Positions 36,001 to 47,878 of a DNA stretch of 64,000 nucleotides are shown one piece after another (the stretch's first letter is position 1; each line of letters opens with the position of its first letter). The position numbers were made by a program, and so were the translations under genes. The stretch is from Neostapfia colusana (taxonomy: Eukaryota; Streptophyta; Magnoliopsida; Poales; Poaceae). The DNA is taken from assembly GCA_030760725.1 (NCBI GenBank), contig JASWHV010000011.1, forward strand, positions 12,549,501 through 12,613,500, read 5' to 3'. The notes beneath the pieces were generated by a model. That model saw nothing but the letters and a program-made list of their open reading frames with translations, was not told the DNA's origin and did not search any database.

Positions 36001-36955
36001 TTGCTCACTGGACAACACGGGGTCTAGGAGGCTGCTCACGATTCCTTGGTGCCGGTTTGCTGTGGAGGAGGCTGTGCTCGCGAGTGATCGGGCTTGATCA
36101 AACGTGAGCTCGGGCGGCGGCGATGGCAGTGGAAGAACAGGTCGCGCACGTCGGCAGCTCGGGGAATGGGTGATGGAAGCACGCCGGGGAGGGGATAAGT
36201 AGCCCGGCGACTGGTCTCCGGCTTGGGGCGCGCAGCAGGAGCTGGCGCCGGCTGCTCCCCGGTGGCACGCGCACACTGCACCCGGGAACCGATTGAGCTG
36301 TGTTTCAGTCGGTTTGTGTTGAAGTAGAGGCTGACATGTGGGTCCCGCTCCCCATTTTAACCTCTGAAATTTACTCCTAATCACTGTTGTAAACAGTGAA
36401 CCCCATACTACCCCTGGCAATTCAAATTATTCACCCATGAGCCATTTGAATTGATCTAAGTTCAAATGAGGTTTGGTTTGAATGAATTTCAGCACAAGTT
36501 CAGTTTGAAATTCAAATAAAGTTTGAATTTCTCCCACTTAGCCCATGTCAAGATCAACTCCAAATGGAGTGAAAATTGGTGTGTGAGCTCACAAAAATGT
36601 GCTGAGTAAGAATATGCCTCCCACCTTTAAATTCATGTGGTAAAACAGTTTGAATTTGAATATGGTTTCAAACTGACCTATTCCTAACTATACCCAAAAT
36701 GACCTCAAAAAGGTTTTGAATTTGGGTGAAACTTGGCATGGACATCCTTAATAAAGTGTAGGAGTTTTTCATATGTCCAGCCCATCTATATCACATGTGT
36801 GAAATACCACTTTGGCAATGTGTGAGTTTGTTTTCTAATGAGCATGTTGATAATTGTTACTTACTCTTAATTTGTGTTCATCATCCTTCCTCAAATGAGG
36901 TGTGTGGTGTGGTGATGAACACTGCAAATGTGTGTCAAAAACTGAGGCCCTTACA
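33041..36955 (-). mobile_element. Solo LTR F (family 2, 3,915 bp) inside gag of D
   Basis: Begins tgacacgacccc and ends gaggcccttaca, with TG..CA ends and ATAAC on both sides. There is no internal region, PBS or polypurine tract, so it is a solo LTR left by LTR-LTR recombination. The reverse complement starts TGTAAGGGCC and has GTTCATCACC soon after, as in the B LTR; the gcaaaccggagcttgcc block near 34434 matches 63647 and the B LTR near 20855. A GC-rich block lies at about 35260-36300. No gene recognised in 3.9 kb. Confidence 0.92.
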
Positions 36956-36960
36956 ATAAC
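36956..36960. repeat. Target-site duplication of LTR F (right, ATAAC)
   Basis: Second copy of ataac; D gag continues at 36961. Confidence 0.93.
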
Positions 36961-37540
36961 GAGATAGTTGGGTGAATTTAGTGAGGTATTCCCTCACAGT
37001 CATGTTTCCTTGCTGCAGTCTCAAGAACTCCTTTCTCTTGTTTTTGAGTTCACCACTTGGTATGTAATGGTTGCGGAAACTGCACTTAAACTCTTCCCAA
37101 GTGATGTTCTCGGGGTCATGATGGGCTACCACGTAAGCGGTCCACCAATCAGCAGCAGGTCCATGCAATTGGTGAGAGGCAAACAGCACCCTCTCATACC
37201 CTTGACATTGTATGATCCTAATCTTGCTCTCTATGGTCTTTAACCAGTCATCAGCCTCAAGAGGTTGAGCAGCACTTGCAAACATTGGGGGTTGAGTTCC
37301 CAGAAACTCACTCAACCTGGGTTGGCGGGGTGCAGCTTGTGTGGGTGGAGCTTGGTGCAAGTTGGCCACCACTTGAGTTAGACTCTGGATGAGCTGATTC
37401 TGATTTTCAAGCATTTGGTGGATAGGATCAGCTCCTTCACGGCGACCACCCCTGTCTTGTCCTCCAGAAAGATGAGGGTTGCCGGCCTCATCGTTGTTGT
37501 TGGTGGGGTTGGCACCATGACCCTTTCCTCTTCCAGCCAT
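36961..37540 (-). pseudogene. gag: Element D Gag N-terminal part
   Basis: ATG at 37538-37540 (MAGRGKGHGANPTNNND). Carries LEADDWLKTIESKIRIIQC, AADWWTAYVVAHHD, WEEFKCSFRNHYIPSGELKNKRKEF and MTVREYLTKFTQLSRY up to the LTR F insertion. Open over the whole available length. Confidence 0.93.
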
Positions 37541-37878
37541 CTATCATGATCAACCAAATATTAATCTTAAAGCTTTACGTATTAACTTCCCAAATTGCTT
37601 GTTTAAACTTAAACTTTTGAGGTCTTAATATATTAAACATTTTCTGAGGGTTTCACGTAGATTTTTGGGAGTCACATCTCACGAGAAAATAAATGCACTC
37701 TTAATTTATAGGGGTTCACACATCAAAGCAAAGCAACCTAGAGACGAGGTTGTGGACAAATGCCATGGCTTCCACGACTCATGTCACACACCAAACATTA
37801 ACACACAAATAACTGAGGTATTGAATCGACTACTCGATAACCTGCTGAGATAAGGGAAAGGACTCTAAACGACTCGTA
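37541..37878 (-). other. Spacer between orf0 and gag, element D
   Basis: 338 bp without an open frame; counterpart of 7177-7478 and 52348-52651. Confidence 0.6.
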
Positions 37879-38537
37879 TCACTGAGCTGGCTCTTCGGGG
37901 TCTTCCCCATTATTGCGGCTGCCTTCTGATTCAGCTTTGGGTGGGGAAGCTGCTGGTGGAGAAGTGCGGCGACGCCTACTCGCCCGGCGGTCTGGGGAGT
38001 CAGGAGTCCACGTGTCATTTACGGTGACACACAGTTCATTCCTATCTCCTTTTTCTCTCGCCCTCAAGCTGGCCCGAAGCAACGCCTCAGTCTCCTTCAG
38101 GGTGTCATGAACAGCCTGAAGCTCTTGCTGACACTCCTGCAGTCGAGTGCTGAGCATAGCAGCATCCTCCAAGCACAGGTCCATGTGCTCATGGGAGGTC
38201 CCCTGCTGCACAGGCGGTTACTTGTACTCCGCGGTGCCACTCTCACGCTCAAGAACATACATGTACTCAGTCCTATCCAGGTGGCGACGGTTGATGTAAC
38301 TCTGGCAGGTGATGGCCTCCCAGGTGACATCCTTCTCAGCATCGACCTGTGTCGCTCGACAAGCTGGAGAGCGGTGGATCTTGAGCAGCTGATTTTCATG
38401 GATAATCCTCATTTCTGAACTCCATTATTCCCGCTTCTCACGGATGGTCCGGGTGGAGCTGTAGTGTATGATTAGATTGCCCGTATTGCCGGCAGCGTGG
38501 AGCATACGCCATAGACGGCGCAACAAGCCTCCTACTG
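37879..38537 (-). pseudogene. Element D orf0, C-terminal part
   Basis: Continuation of the frame that begins at 57088, split by the E composite. It contains the coiled-coil-like stretch (MLSTRLQECQQELQAVHDTL), the basic patch SRRRRTSPP and the acidic tail. Stops: TAA about 38445 (in the KREEW region), TAA at 38218-38220 (codon 144 equivalent) and TGA at 37879-37881, two codons before the usual end. Confidence 0.8.
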
Positions 38538-38542
38538 CCAAC
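38538..38542. repeat. Target-site duplication of element E (left, CCAAC)
   Basis: ccaac before 38543 and again at 56977-56981; both fit the D orf0 sequence. Confidence 0.95.
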
Positions 38543-39556
38543 TGTCACACCCGGTTTTTCTGAAGAACAACCGAGTGATTATCACATGTATGCCAGGATC
38601 ATTTTCTCATACATGTGATGACAAATAGTGAAGCATCATTTATTACAAGCCAGGTGTCGAATATAAATAAGTCTTACATAGCAAATGTCTCATTGGACAA
38701 TAAATGTTCATCACAAGTAAATAAACTAGCAGCGGAATAATTATTCTCGTAGGCTCCATCACAGGCGTTGCCCGGGGGTCTCCATGAACCTAGAAACCTT
38801 CTTCGGGTCCAAAGTCTTGGTCATTATACACCACCTCATTATCTTGACATGAGCAGCAATATAAAACAACAAAATATGCAAGGTTGAGTACCGATGGTAC
38901 TCAGCAAGTGTGGGAAAGTTATGTCATGCATGGCTAGAACAAGGAGAGGTTGAACTCATGGTTAAAGCACTACGCAATTAATACCTATCACCTTAGCTTA
39001 TTAGGCACCTACCTTACTACACAAGTGAAATGGTCCCAATCTCCCATCCCATCATCATAATCCAATAACCATAACATCATTTCCAATGTTAAGCTCCCCG
39101 CTTAACATCCACAACTTCCAAAACCATCACTCCACTAATCATGAATAAGTCCAAGCCGCTCTTGACCGTGAGCACGGCTGTCATGACAGTTTTGACTCTG
39201 CAGAGTTTGTACCACTGTACCCACATGTAGTGATTTCATCCCCCGTTGCCGGGTGGACTAAAAGAACCTCCATTATGCCAGTGGCTACGAACCACATTCA
39301 CACTTCCCAGGTGTGTAGCCAGGAGATCACTATGAAGCCTTTACAAAGGGATTCCCGACGAGCATGGGCCCACTGAGGTTTCACCCCTAACAGCATACAA
39401 GAGGCTCCAACCCCGCTGCAGTGGCCCCCTCTCGAGCCTTGCGGTTCATATGGTAGTCCAGCTGACACCTACTCCCCGCACCATCCAACACACCCATACT
39501 ACGCCGGGGATACACCTAATTAATTGGCCAAGCTGCCCCATCTCAGCATGTGGTTG
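38543..39556 (-). repeat. 3' LTR of E, first part (U5 side)
   Basis: Begins tgtcacacccgg; ends at ggttg, where LTR G begins. Matches 53541 onward with no gaps in the sampled 338 bp. Confidence 0.93.
39552..39556. repeat. Target-site duplication of LTR G (left, GGTTG)
   Basis: ggttg before 39557 and at 42988-42992; in an uninterrupted LTR it occurs once (catgtggttggcac). Confidence 0.92.
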
Positions 39557-42500
39557 TGTCACACCCGGTTTTTCCGAAGAACAACCAAGTGAATATCACA
39601 TGTATGCCAGGATCATTTTCTCATACATGTGATGAAAAATAGTGAAGCATCATTTATTACAAGCCAGGTGTCGAATATAAATAAGTCTTACATGGCAAAT
39701 GTCTCGATGGATAATAATAAGTTCATCACAAATAAACAAACTAGCAGCGGAATATTATTCTTGAGGGCTCCATCACAGGCGTTGCCCGGGGGTCTCCATG
39801 AACCTAGAAACCTTCTTCGGGTCCAAAGTCTGGTCATTATACACCACCGCATTATCTTGACCTAAGCAGCAATATAAACCAACAAAATATGCAAGGTTGA
39901 GTACCAATGGTACTCAGCAAGTGTGGGAAAATTATGTCATGCATGGCTATAACAAGGGGAGGTTGAACTCATGGTTAAAGCACTACGCAATTAATACCTA
40001 TCACCTTAGCTTATTAAGCACCTACATTACTACACAGGTGAAATGGTCCCAATCTCCCATCCCATCATCATAATCCAATAACCATAACATCATTTCCAAT
40101 GTTAAGCTCCCCTCTTAACATCCACAACTTCCAAAATCATCAATCCTCTAATCATGAATAAGTCCAAGCCGCTCTTGACCGTGAGCACGGCTGTCATGAC
40201 AGTTTTCACTCTGCAGAGTTCGTACCACTGTACCCAACCATGTAGTAATTTCATCCCCCGTTGCCGGGTGGACTAAAAGAACCTCCATTATGCCAGTGGC
40301 TACGAACCACATTCACACTTCCCAGGTGTGTAGCCAGGAGATCACTACGAAGCCTTTACAAAGGGATTCCCGACGAGCGTGGGCCCACTGAGGTTTCACC
40401 CCTAACAGCATACAAGAGGCTCCAACCCTGCTGCAGTGGCCCCCTCTTGAGCATTGCGGTTCATATGGTAGTCCAGCTGACACCTATTTCCCCGCACCAT
40501 CCAACACACCCATACTACGCCGGGGATACACCTAATTAATTGGCCAAGCTGCCCCATCTCAGCATGTGGTTGGCACTGTAAAGCCAGGTTACATGCTCCA
40601 TGAACCGGTCCTTAGGATCCAGGCAAGTACTAAACACAAACCCGAGTCTCGTGCACCCAGCACACAACCAAAACATCCAACTTGCCTTGATCCCTACCTC
40701 TACATAACTCACAATATCTCATTCAAGAGTATGGTAAAATAAACTGATGATCTCATGTCCCAAATATCCCATTCTAAGCATGGCTAAGCATATGCATAAT
40801 AATAAATGACATGATAGAATATATCCCAACCCAAGCTTCAAGGAAACAAGGTAATGCAATTCTAGGGAAACTTCCTAGCATGGGTTTCATATTTAACTTG
40901 ACAATGCAAATAATTCTATCTACACATCCTAGCATAGGATCAATGTGGTCAAGGACACTTGCCTCCTTCCTGCTGCTCTTGAAATAGGTAGTCCTGATCT
41001 TGGAAAGGAATAACTTGCTCTTGAGCAGGTTCTACATCATACCATCACACATAGCAAAAGAAAAACAACAATCCATAAGACATGGTTCACACTTCCACTT
41101 CATACAAACCACACATTCATATTTATGAAAGTCATTCTCATTTCTATGTGTTGTGGTTACTCTATGTGTGTTGATTTTGACTTCCATGCACTTTTAAACA
41201 TGTGCATATGATTTCTACTTTTGTATTCATATTTTATGTTTGTATATATTATATGAGTTTCCAATTTAAACAAATTCCTTATATTCAATTTATACACCTT
41301 TTAGCTACCAAGTGTGCATGAAGGGTATTTTTCTTCTCCATATGTGTCTTCAGAATTTCTACCAACCCTAAACTGAATTCTTTGGATTTTAGAAACTCCA
41401 TTTATCATTTACTAGTTGCTATATTTTCAGATTTATTTTCCTATGCATAAATGTGTACTTTATTATGAAAATAGTAAGACACATCATCTAAACAGAATAG
41501 GTTCTGGTCCTAAATAATTTAATAACATATTTTGACCTTTGCCTCTGATGTAAACTATTTCACAATTATTTTCCCTATTTTCTAGAACTATTCTTTACTT
41601 AAAAATGTGTCTTTAAATGTGAATAATAAATTAAACAGATTCAGTTAAGCCCAAAATATATTTTTATCTCACTCCAAAGTTTCCTAAATACTGAGAAAGT
41701 CTTTAATTTAATTTTGACAATATGTTTGTCCCACTTTTTAATTTTTAAACACTAGCCACATATTCAACTTCCTAAATTAAATACTAAACAGGGCTAAAAA
41801 GTTAAACTTACCCCACTACAGGGTCTATAATATTATTTTAAGAATTTTCAGGGGTCTAGCTACACTTATTAGAGGTGTTTTTCCTAATTTTCATTAAGTC
41901 CAGGGGCTAAAACTGATTTTCAAATGAATTTACATGATTTTCTGGAGTTCCAGGGGCTAGATCAGAAGTTTCCGGGGCTAGCTCTTATTTCCCGAGAACC
42001 CCAGGGGTAGCACGTAAGATTTCCAGTCTTTATAACGCGGGGCTGACGTGGACCGTCCGATTTTAAACCGACGGCCGAGATTATAACATCGAACCGGTAC
42101 GCGGGGATTTAAACCCTACCGTGCGATTTAAAATAAACGGCGCACAAGCGGCCACGTCGCTCTGATCGAGCGCGGGCGGCGCTGCCGGCGGCGCACGGCG
42201 GCGGGAAGCGGCGATCTCGCCGGAAACTTTCGGATCTTCGGGAATTCTTCGTAGAACTGTGATTTTATGGTATAGATCGGTAGAGGGGAGGTCGGGGATC
42301 TCACCTCGGGGGTTTTCTTGAGCTCGGAGGTCCTGGAAGGTGATCGGCGACGAGGTCCGAGGCGAAACCACGGCGAAGCTCGTCAGCGCTGTGTTTACAC
42401 CGCAAGTCACCGAGTTTTCTGCACCTGCAAGGTTGCCCGGAGGCGGTGGATCAAGACCAGCGAGTTAGATCGGAATTTCCGAGCTTAGATCAGCCAGAAT

Positions 42501-42987
42501 TCATCGGAGAAGTCTCGGTTCTCACCGGAGGAAAAATCGGCGATCGCGTGGGAAAAACAGAACGAGGCCAGGGTTTTTATAGACGGGGGAGGTCGGCGGG
42601 GTGGTTTAGATCATGTCCGCGTCGCCTATGAACAGAATTCAGCGGGGCTACGCCGAAATCCCGATCGGTTTTGATTCGGGTGCGAGGGAGTCCGGCGCTG
42701 TCGCGAGGTAGACGAAGATCGGATGGGTCCCGCCTGTCAGTGTGAGGCAGCAGCGCGCGCGGCTGCGGGCTGGCGCGGGCGCTGGCTGGGCCGGCTGGTG
42801 GGTTTCGGCCCACTGGCCGGTTTTTTTCTGTTTTCTCTTTTTCTTTTTATATTTCATTTCTGATTTGAGTTTAATTTGAATTCCAGTTTGAATTTGAATT
42901 TTTGCAAAACATGCAACACGTCCAAAATTTTTTAAATTCCCCTCTTAACATGATTTAGGGTCTTAACAATATTTTTGGGGTGTTACA
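39557..42987 (-). mobile_element. Solo LTR G (family 1, 3,431 bp) inside 3' LTR of E
   Basis: Complete LTR from tgtcacacccgg to ggggtgttaca with GGTTG on both sides and no internal domain. It differs from the E LTRs in diagnostic places (for example gtcttaacaatatttttgggg before the end, where E has gttttgaatcaaaattttgggg), so it comes from a different insertion, not a local copy of E. Confidence 0.9.
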
Positions 42988-45407
42988 GGTTGGCACGGTA
43001 AAGCCAGGTTACATGCTCCATGAACCGGTCCTTAGGATCCAGGCAAGTACTAAACACAAACCCGAGTCTCGTGCACCCAGCACACAACCAAAACATCCAA
43101 CTTGCCTTGATCCCTACCTCTACATAACTCACAATATCTCATTCAAGAGTATGGTAAAATAAACTGATGATCTTATGTCCCAAATATCCCATTCCAAGCA
43201 TGGCTAAGCATATGCATAATAATAAATGACATGATAGAATATATCCCAACCCAAGCTTCAAGGAAACAAGGTAATGCAATTCTAGGGAAACTTCCTAGCA
43301 TGGGTTTCATATTTAACTTGACAATGCAAATAATTCTATCTACACATCCTAGCATAGGATCAATGTGGTCAAGGACACTTGCCTCCTTCCTGCTGCTCTT
43401 GAAATAGGTAGTCCTGATCTTGGAAAGGAATAACTTGCTCTTGAGCAGGTTCTACATCATACCATCACACATAGCAAAAGAAAAACAACAATCCATAAGA
43501 CATGGTTCACACTTCCACTTCATACAAACCACACATTCATATTTATGAAAGTCATTCTCATTTCTATGTGTTGTGGTTACTCTATGTGTGTTGATTTTGA
43601 CTTCCATGCACTTTTAAACATGTGCATATGATTTCTACTTTTGTATTCATATTTTATGTTTGTATATATTATATGAGTTTCCAATTTAAACAAATTCCTT
43701 ATATTCAATTTATACACCTTTTAGCTACCAAGTGTGCATGAAGGGTATTTTTCTTCTCCATATGTGTCTTCAGAATTTCTACCAACCCTAAACTGAATTC
43801 TTTGGATTTTAGAAACTCCATTTATCATTTACTAGTTGCTATATTTTCAGATTTATTTTCCTATGCATAAATGTGTACTTTATTATGAAAATAGTAAGAC
43901 ACATCATCTAAACAGAATAGGTTCTGGTCCTAAATAATTTAATAACATATTTTGACCTTTGCCTCTGATGTAAACTATTTCACAATTATTTTCCCTATTT
44001 TCTAGAACTATTCTTTACTTAAAAATGTGTCTTTAAATGTGAATAATAAATTAAACAGATTCAGTTCAGCCCAAAATATATTTTTATCTCACTCCAAAGT
44101 TTCCTAAATACTGAGAAAGTCTTTAATTTAATTTTGACAATATGTTTGTCCCACTTTTTAATTTTTAAACACTAGCCACATATTCAATTTCCTAAATTAA
44201 ATACTAAACAGGGCTAAAAAGTTAAACTTACCCCACTACAGGGTCTATAATATTATTTTAAGAATTTTCAGGGGTCTAGCTACACTTATTAGAGGTGTTT
44301 TTCCTAATTTTCATTAAGTCCAGGGGCTAAAACTGATTTTCAAATGAATTTACATGATTTTCTGGAGTTCCAGGGGCTAGATCAGAAGTTTCCGGGGCTA
44401 GCTCTTATTTCCCGAGAACCCCAGGGGTAGCACGTAAGATTTCCAGTCTTTATAACGCGGGGCTGACGTGGACCGTCCGATTTTAAACCGACGGCCGAGA
44501 TTATAACATCGAACCGGTACGCGGGGATTTAAACCCTACCGTGCGATTTAAAATAAACGGCGCACAAGCGGCCACGTCGCTCTGATCGAGCGCGGGCGGC
44601 GCTGCCGGCGGCGCACGGCGGCGGGAAGCGGCGATCTCGCCGGAAACTTTCGGATCTTCGGGAATTCTTCGTAGAACTGTGATTTTATGGTATAGATCGG
44701 TAGAGGGGAGGTCGGGGATCTCACCTCGGGGGTTTTCTTGAGCTCGGAGGTCCTGGAAGGTGATCGGCGACGAGGTCCGAGGCGAAACCACGGCGAAGCT
44801 CGTCAGCGCTGTGTTTACACCGCAAGTCACCGAGTTTTCTGCACCTGCAAGGTTGCCCGGAGGCGGTGGATCAAGACCAGCGAGTTAGATCGGAATTTCC
44901 GAGCTTAGATCAGCCAGAATTCATCGGAGAAGTCTCGGTTCTCACCGGAGGAAAAATCGGCGATCGCGTGGGAAAAACAGAACGAGGCCAGGGTTTTTAT
45001 AGACGGGGGAGGTCGGCGGGGTGGTTTAGATCATGTCCGCGTCGCCTATGAACAGAATTCAGCGGGGCTACGCCGAAATCCCGATCGGTTTTGATTCGGG
45101 TGCGAGGGAGTCCGGCGCTGTCGCGAGGTAGACGAAGATCGGATGGGTCCCGCCTGTCAGTGTGAGGCAGCAGCGCGCGCGGCTGCGGGCTGGCGCGGGC
45201 GCTGGCTGGGCCGGCTGGTGGGTTTCGGCCCACTGGCCGGTTTTTTTCTGTTTTCTCTTTTTCTTTTTATATTTCATTTCTGATTTGAGTTTAATTTGAA
45301 TTCCAGTTTGAATTTGAATTTTTGCAAAACATGCAACACGTCCAAAATTTTTTAAATTCCCCTCTTAACATGATTTAGGGTCTTAACAATATTTTTGGGG
45401 TGTTACA
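42988..45407 (-). repeat. Duplicated 2,420-bp LTR segment (chimera of E and G LTRs)
   Basis: Same length as 40568-42987 and identical to it by eye except at five sites. Three of these, all in the first 208 bp (42997, 43174, 43195), instead match the E LTR at 45417, 45594 and 45615. From 43222 on it follows G. This is the expected product of unequal crossover with the exchange between 43196 and 43221. Confidence 0.9.
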
Positions 45408-47834
45408 GGTTGGCACGGTAAAGCCAGGTTACATGCTCCATGAACCGGTCCTTAGGATCCAGGCAAGTACTAAACACAAACCCGAGTCTCGTGCACCCAG
45501 CACACAACCAAAACATCCAACTTGCCTTGATCCCTACCTCTACATAACTCACAATATCTCATTCAAGAGTATGGTAAAATAAACTGATGATCTTATGTCC
45601 CAAATATCCCATTCCAAGCATGGCTAAGCATATGCATAATATTAAATGACATGATAGAATAAATCCCAACCCAAGCTACAAGGAAACAAGGTAATGCAAT
45701 TCTAGGAAAACTTCCTAGCATGGGTTTCATATTTAACTTGATAATGCAAATAATTCTATCTACACATCCTAGCATAGGATCAAAGTGGTCAAGGACACTT
45801 GCCTCCTTCCTGCTGCTCTTGGAATGGGTAGTCCTGATCTTGGAAAGGAATAACTTGCTCTTGAGCAGGTTCTACATCATACCATCACACATAGCAAAAG
45901 AAAAACAACAATTCCATAAGACATAGTTCACACTTCCACTTCATACAAACCACACATTCACCTTTATGAAAGTCATTCACCATTATATGTGTTGTGGTTA
46001 CTCTATGTGTGTTGATTTGTGGCTTGCATGCACTTTTAATCATGTGTATATGATTCCTACTTTTATGTTCACATTTATACTTACCTACTGTATATATATG
46101 AGTTTCCCATTTAAATAAATTCCTTATATTCAACTACTACACCTTTTCACTACCAAGTATGTATGAAAAGTATTTTTCTTCTCCATATGTGCCTTTAGAA
46201 TTTCTACCAACCTTAAAATGAATTCTTTGGGTTCTAGAAACTCCATTTATCATTTACTAGTTGCTATATTTTCAGATTTATTTTCCTATACATAAATGTG
46301 TTCTTTATTATGAAATTAGTAATACACATCATCTAACAGAATAGGTTCTGGTCCTAAATAATTTAATAACATATTTTGACCTTTGCCTCTGATGTAAACT
46401 ATTTCACAATTATTTTCCCTATTTTCTAAAACTATTCATTGCTTAAAAATGTGTCCCTAAATGTGAATAATAAATTAGACAGATTCAATTTAGCCCAAAA
46501 TATGTTTTTATCTCACTCCAAAGTTTCCTAAATACTGAGAAAGTCTGTAATTTAATTTTGACAATATGTTTGTCCCACTTTTTAATTTTTAAACACTAGC
46601 AACATATTCAATTTCCTAAATTAAATACTAAACAGGGCTAAAAAGGTAAACTCACCCCATTACAGGGTCTATAATATTATTTTCAGAATTTCCAGAGGTC
46701 TAGCTACACTTATCAGAGGTGTTTTTCCTAATTTTCATTAAGTCCAGGGGTTAAAACTGATTTTTAAATGAATTTACATGATTTTCTGGAGTTCCAGGGG
46801 CTAGATCAGAAGTTTCTGGGGCTAGCTCTTATTTTCCCAGAACCCCAGGGGGTAGCACGTAAGATTTCCAGTCTTTATAACGCGGGGCTGACGTGGACCG
46901 TCAGATTTTAAACCGACGACCGAGATTATAACATCGAACCGGTACGCGGGGATTTAAACCCTACCGTGCAATTTAAAATAAACGGTGCACAAGTGGCCAC
47001 GTCGCTCTGATCGAGCGCGGGCGGCGCTGCCGGCGGCGCACGGCGGCGGGAAGCGGCGATCTCGCTGGAAACTTTCAGATATTCGGGAATTCTTTCTAGA
47101 ACTGTGATTTTATGGCATAGATCGGTAGAGGGGAGGTCGGGGATCTCACCTTGGGGGTTTTCTTGAGCTCGGAGGTCCTGGAAGGTGATCGGCGACGAGG
47201 TCCAAGGCGAAACCACGGCGAAGCTCGTCGGCGTTGTGTTTACACCGCAAGTCACCGAGTTTTCTGCACCTGCAAGGTTCCCCGGAGGCGGTGGATCAAG
47301 ACCAGCTAGTTAGATCGGAAATTCCGAGCTTAGATCGGCCAGAATTCGCCGGAGAAGTCTCGGTTCTCACCGGAGTAAAAACAGCCGATCGCGTGAGAAA
47401 AACAGAACGAGGCCGGGGTTTTTATAGACGGGGGAGGGCGGCGGGGTGGTTTAGATCATGTCTGCGTCGCCTACGAACAGAATTCAGCGGGGATACGCCG
47501 AAATCCCGATCGGTTTTGATTCGGGTGAGAGGTAGTCCGGCGCGGGCGCGAGGTAGACGATGATCTGGTGGGTCCCACCTGTCAGCGGAAGGAAGCGGCG
47601 CGCGCGGCTGCGGGCTGGCGCGGGCGCTGGCTGGGCCGGCTGGTGGGTTTCGGCCCACTGGCCGGTTTTTTTTCTGTTTTCTCTTTTTCCTTTTTTATTT
47701 CTTTTCTGATTTGAGTTTAATTTGAATTCCAGTTTGAATTTGAATTTTTGCAAAACATGCAACACGTCCAAAAATTTTTAAATTCCCCTCTTAACATGAT
47801 GTAGGGTTTTGAATCAAAATTTTGGGGTGTTACA
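45408..47834 (-). repeat. 3' LTR of E, second part (U3 side)
   Basis: Starts with the repeated ggttg and runs to ggggtgttaca beside the E polypurine tract. It shares gtagggttttgaatcaaaa near its end with the E 5' LTR, identifying it as the true E half. Confidence 0.93.
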
Positions 47835-47850
47835 GCTCTACCCCCCTTAA
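47835..47850 (-). other. Polypurine tract of element E
   Basis: The minus strand reads TTAAGGGGGGTAGAGC at the LTR boundary. Confidence 0.9.
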
Positions 47851-47878
47851 AAAAATCTCGTCCTCGAGATTGGTGGTT

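Noticed and set aside
35869..36420. 183-residue frame in LTR F
   Set aside because: Low-complexity Ser/Pro/Arg translation of GC-rich LTR, no recognisable domain, no counterpart.
39557..45407. A complete small LTR element with two LTRs between 39557 and 45407
   Set aside because: There is no internal domain, PBS or polypurine tract between the copies, and the second copy lacks the first kilobase of the LTR. Duplication by crossover explains it better.
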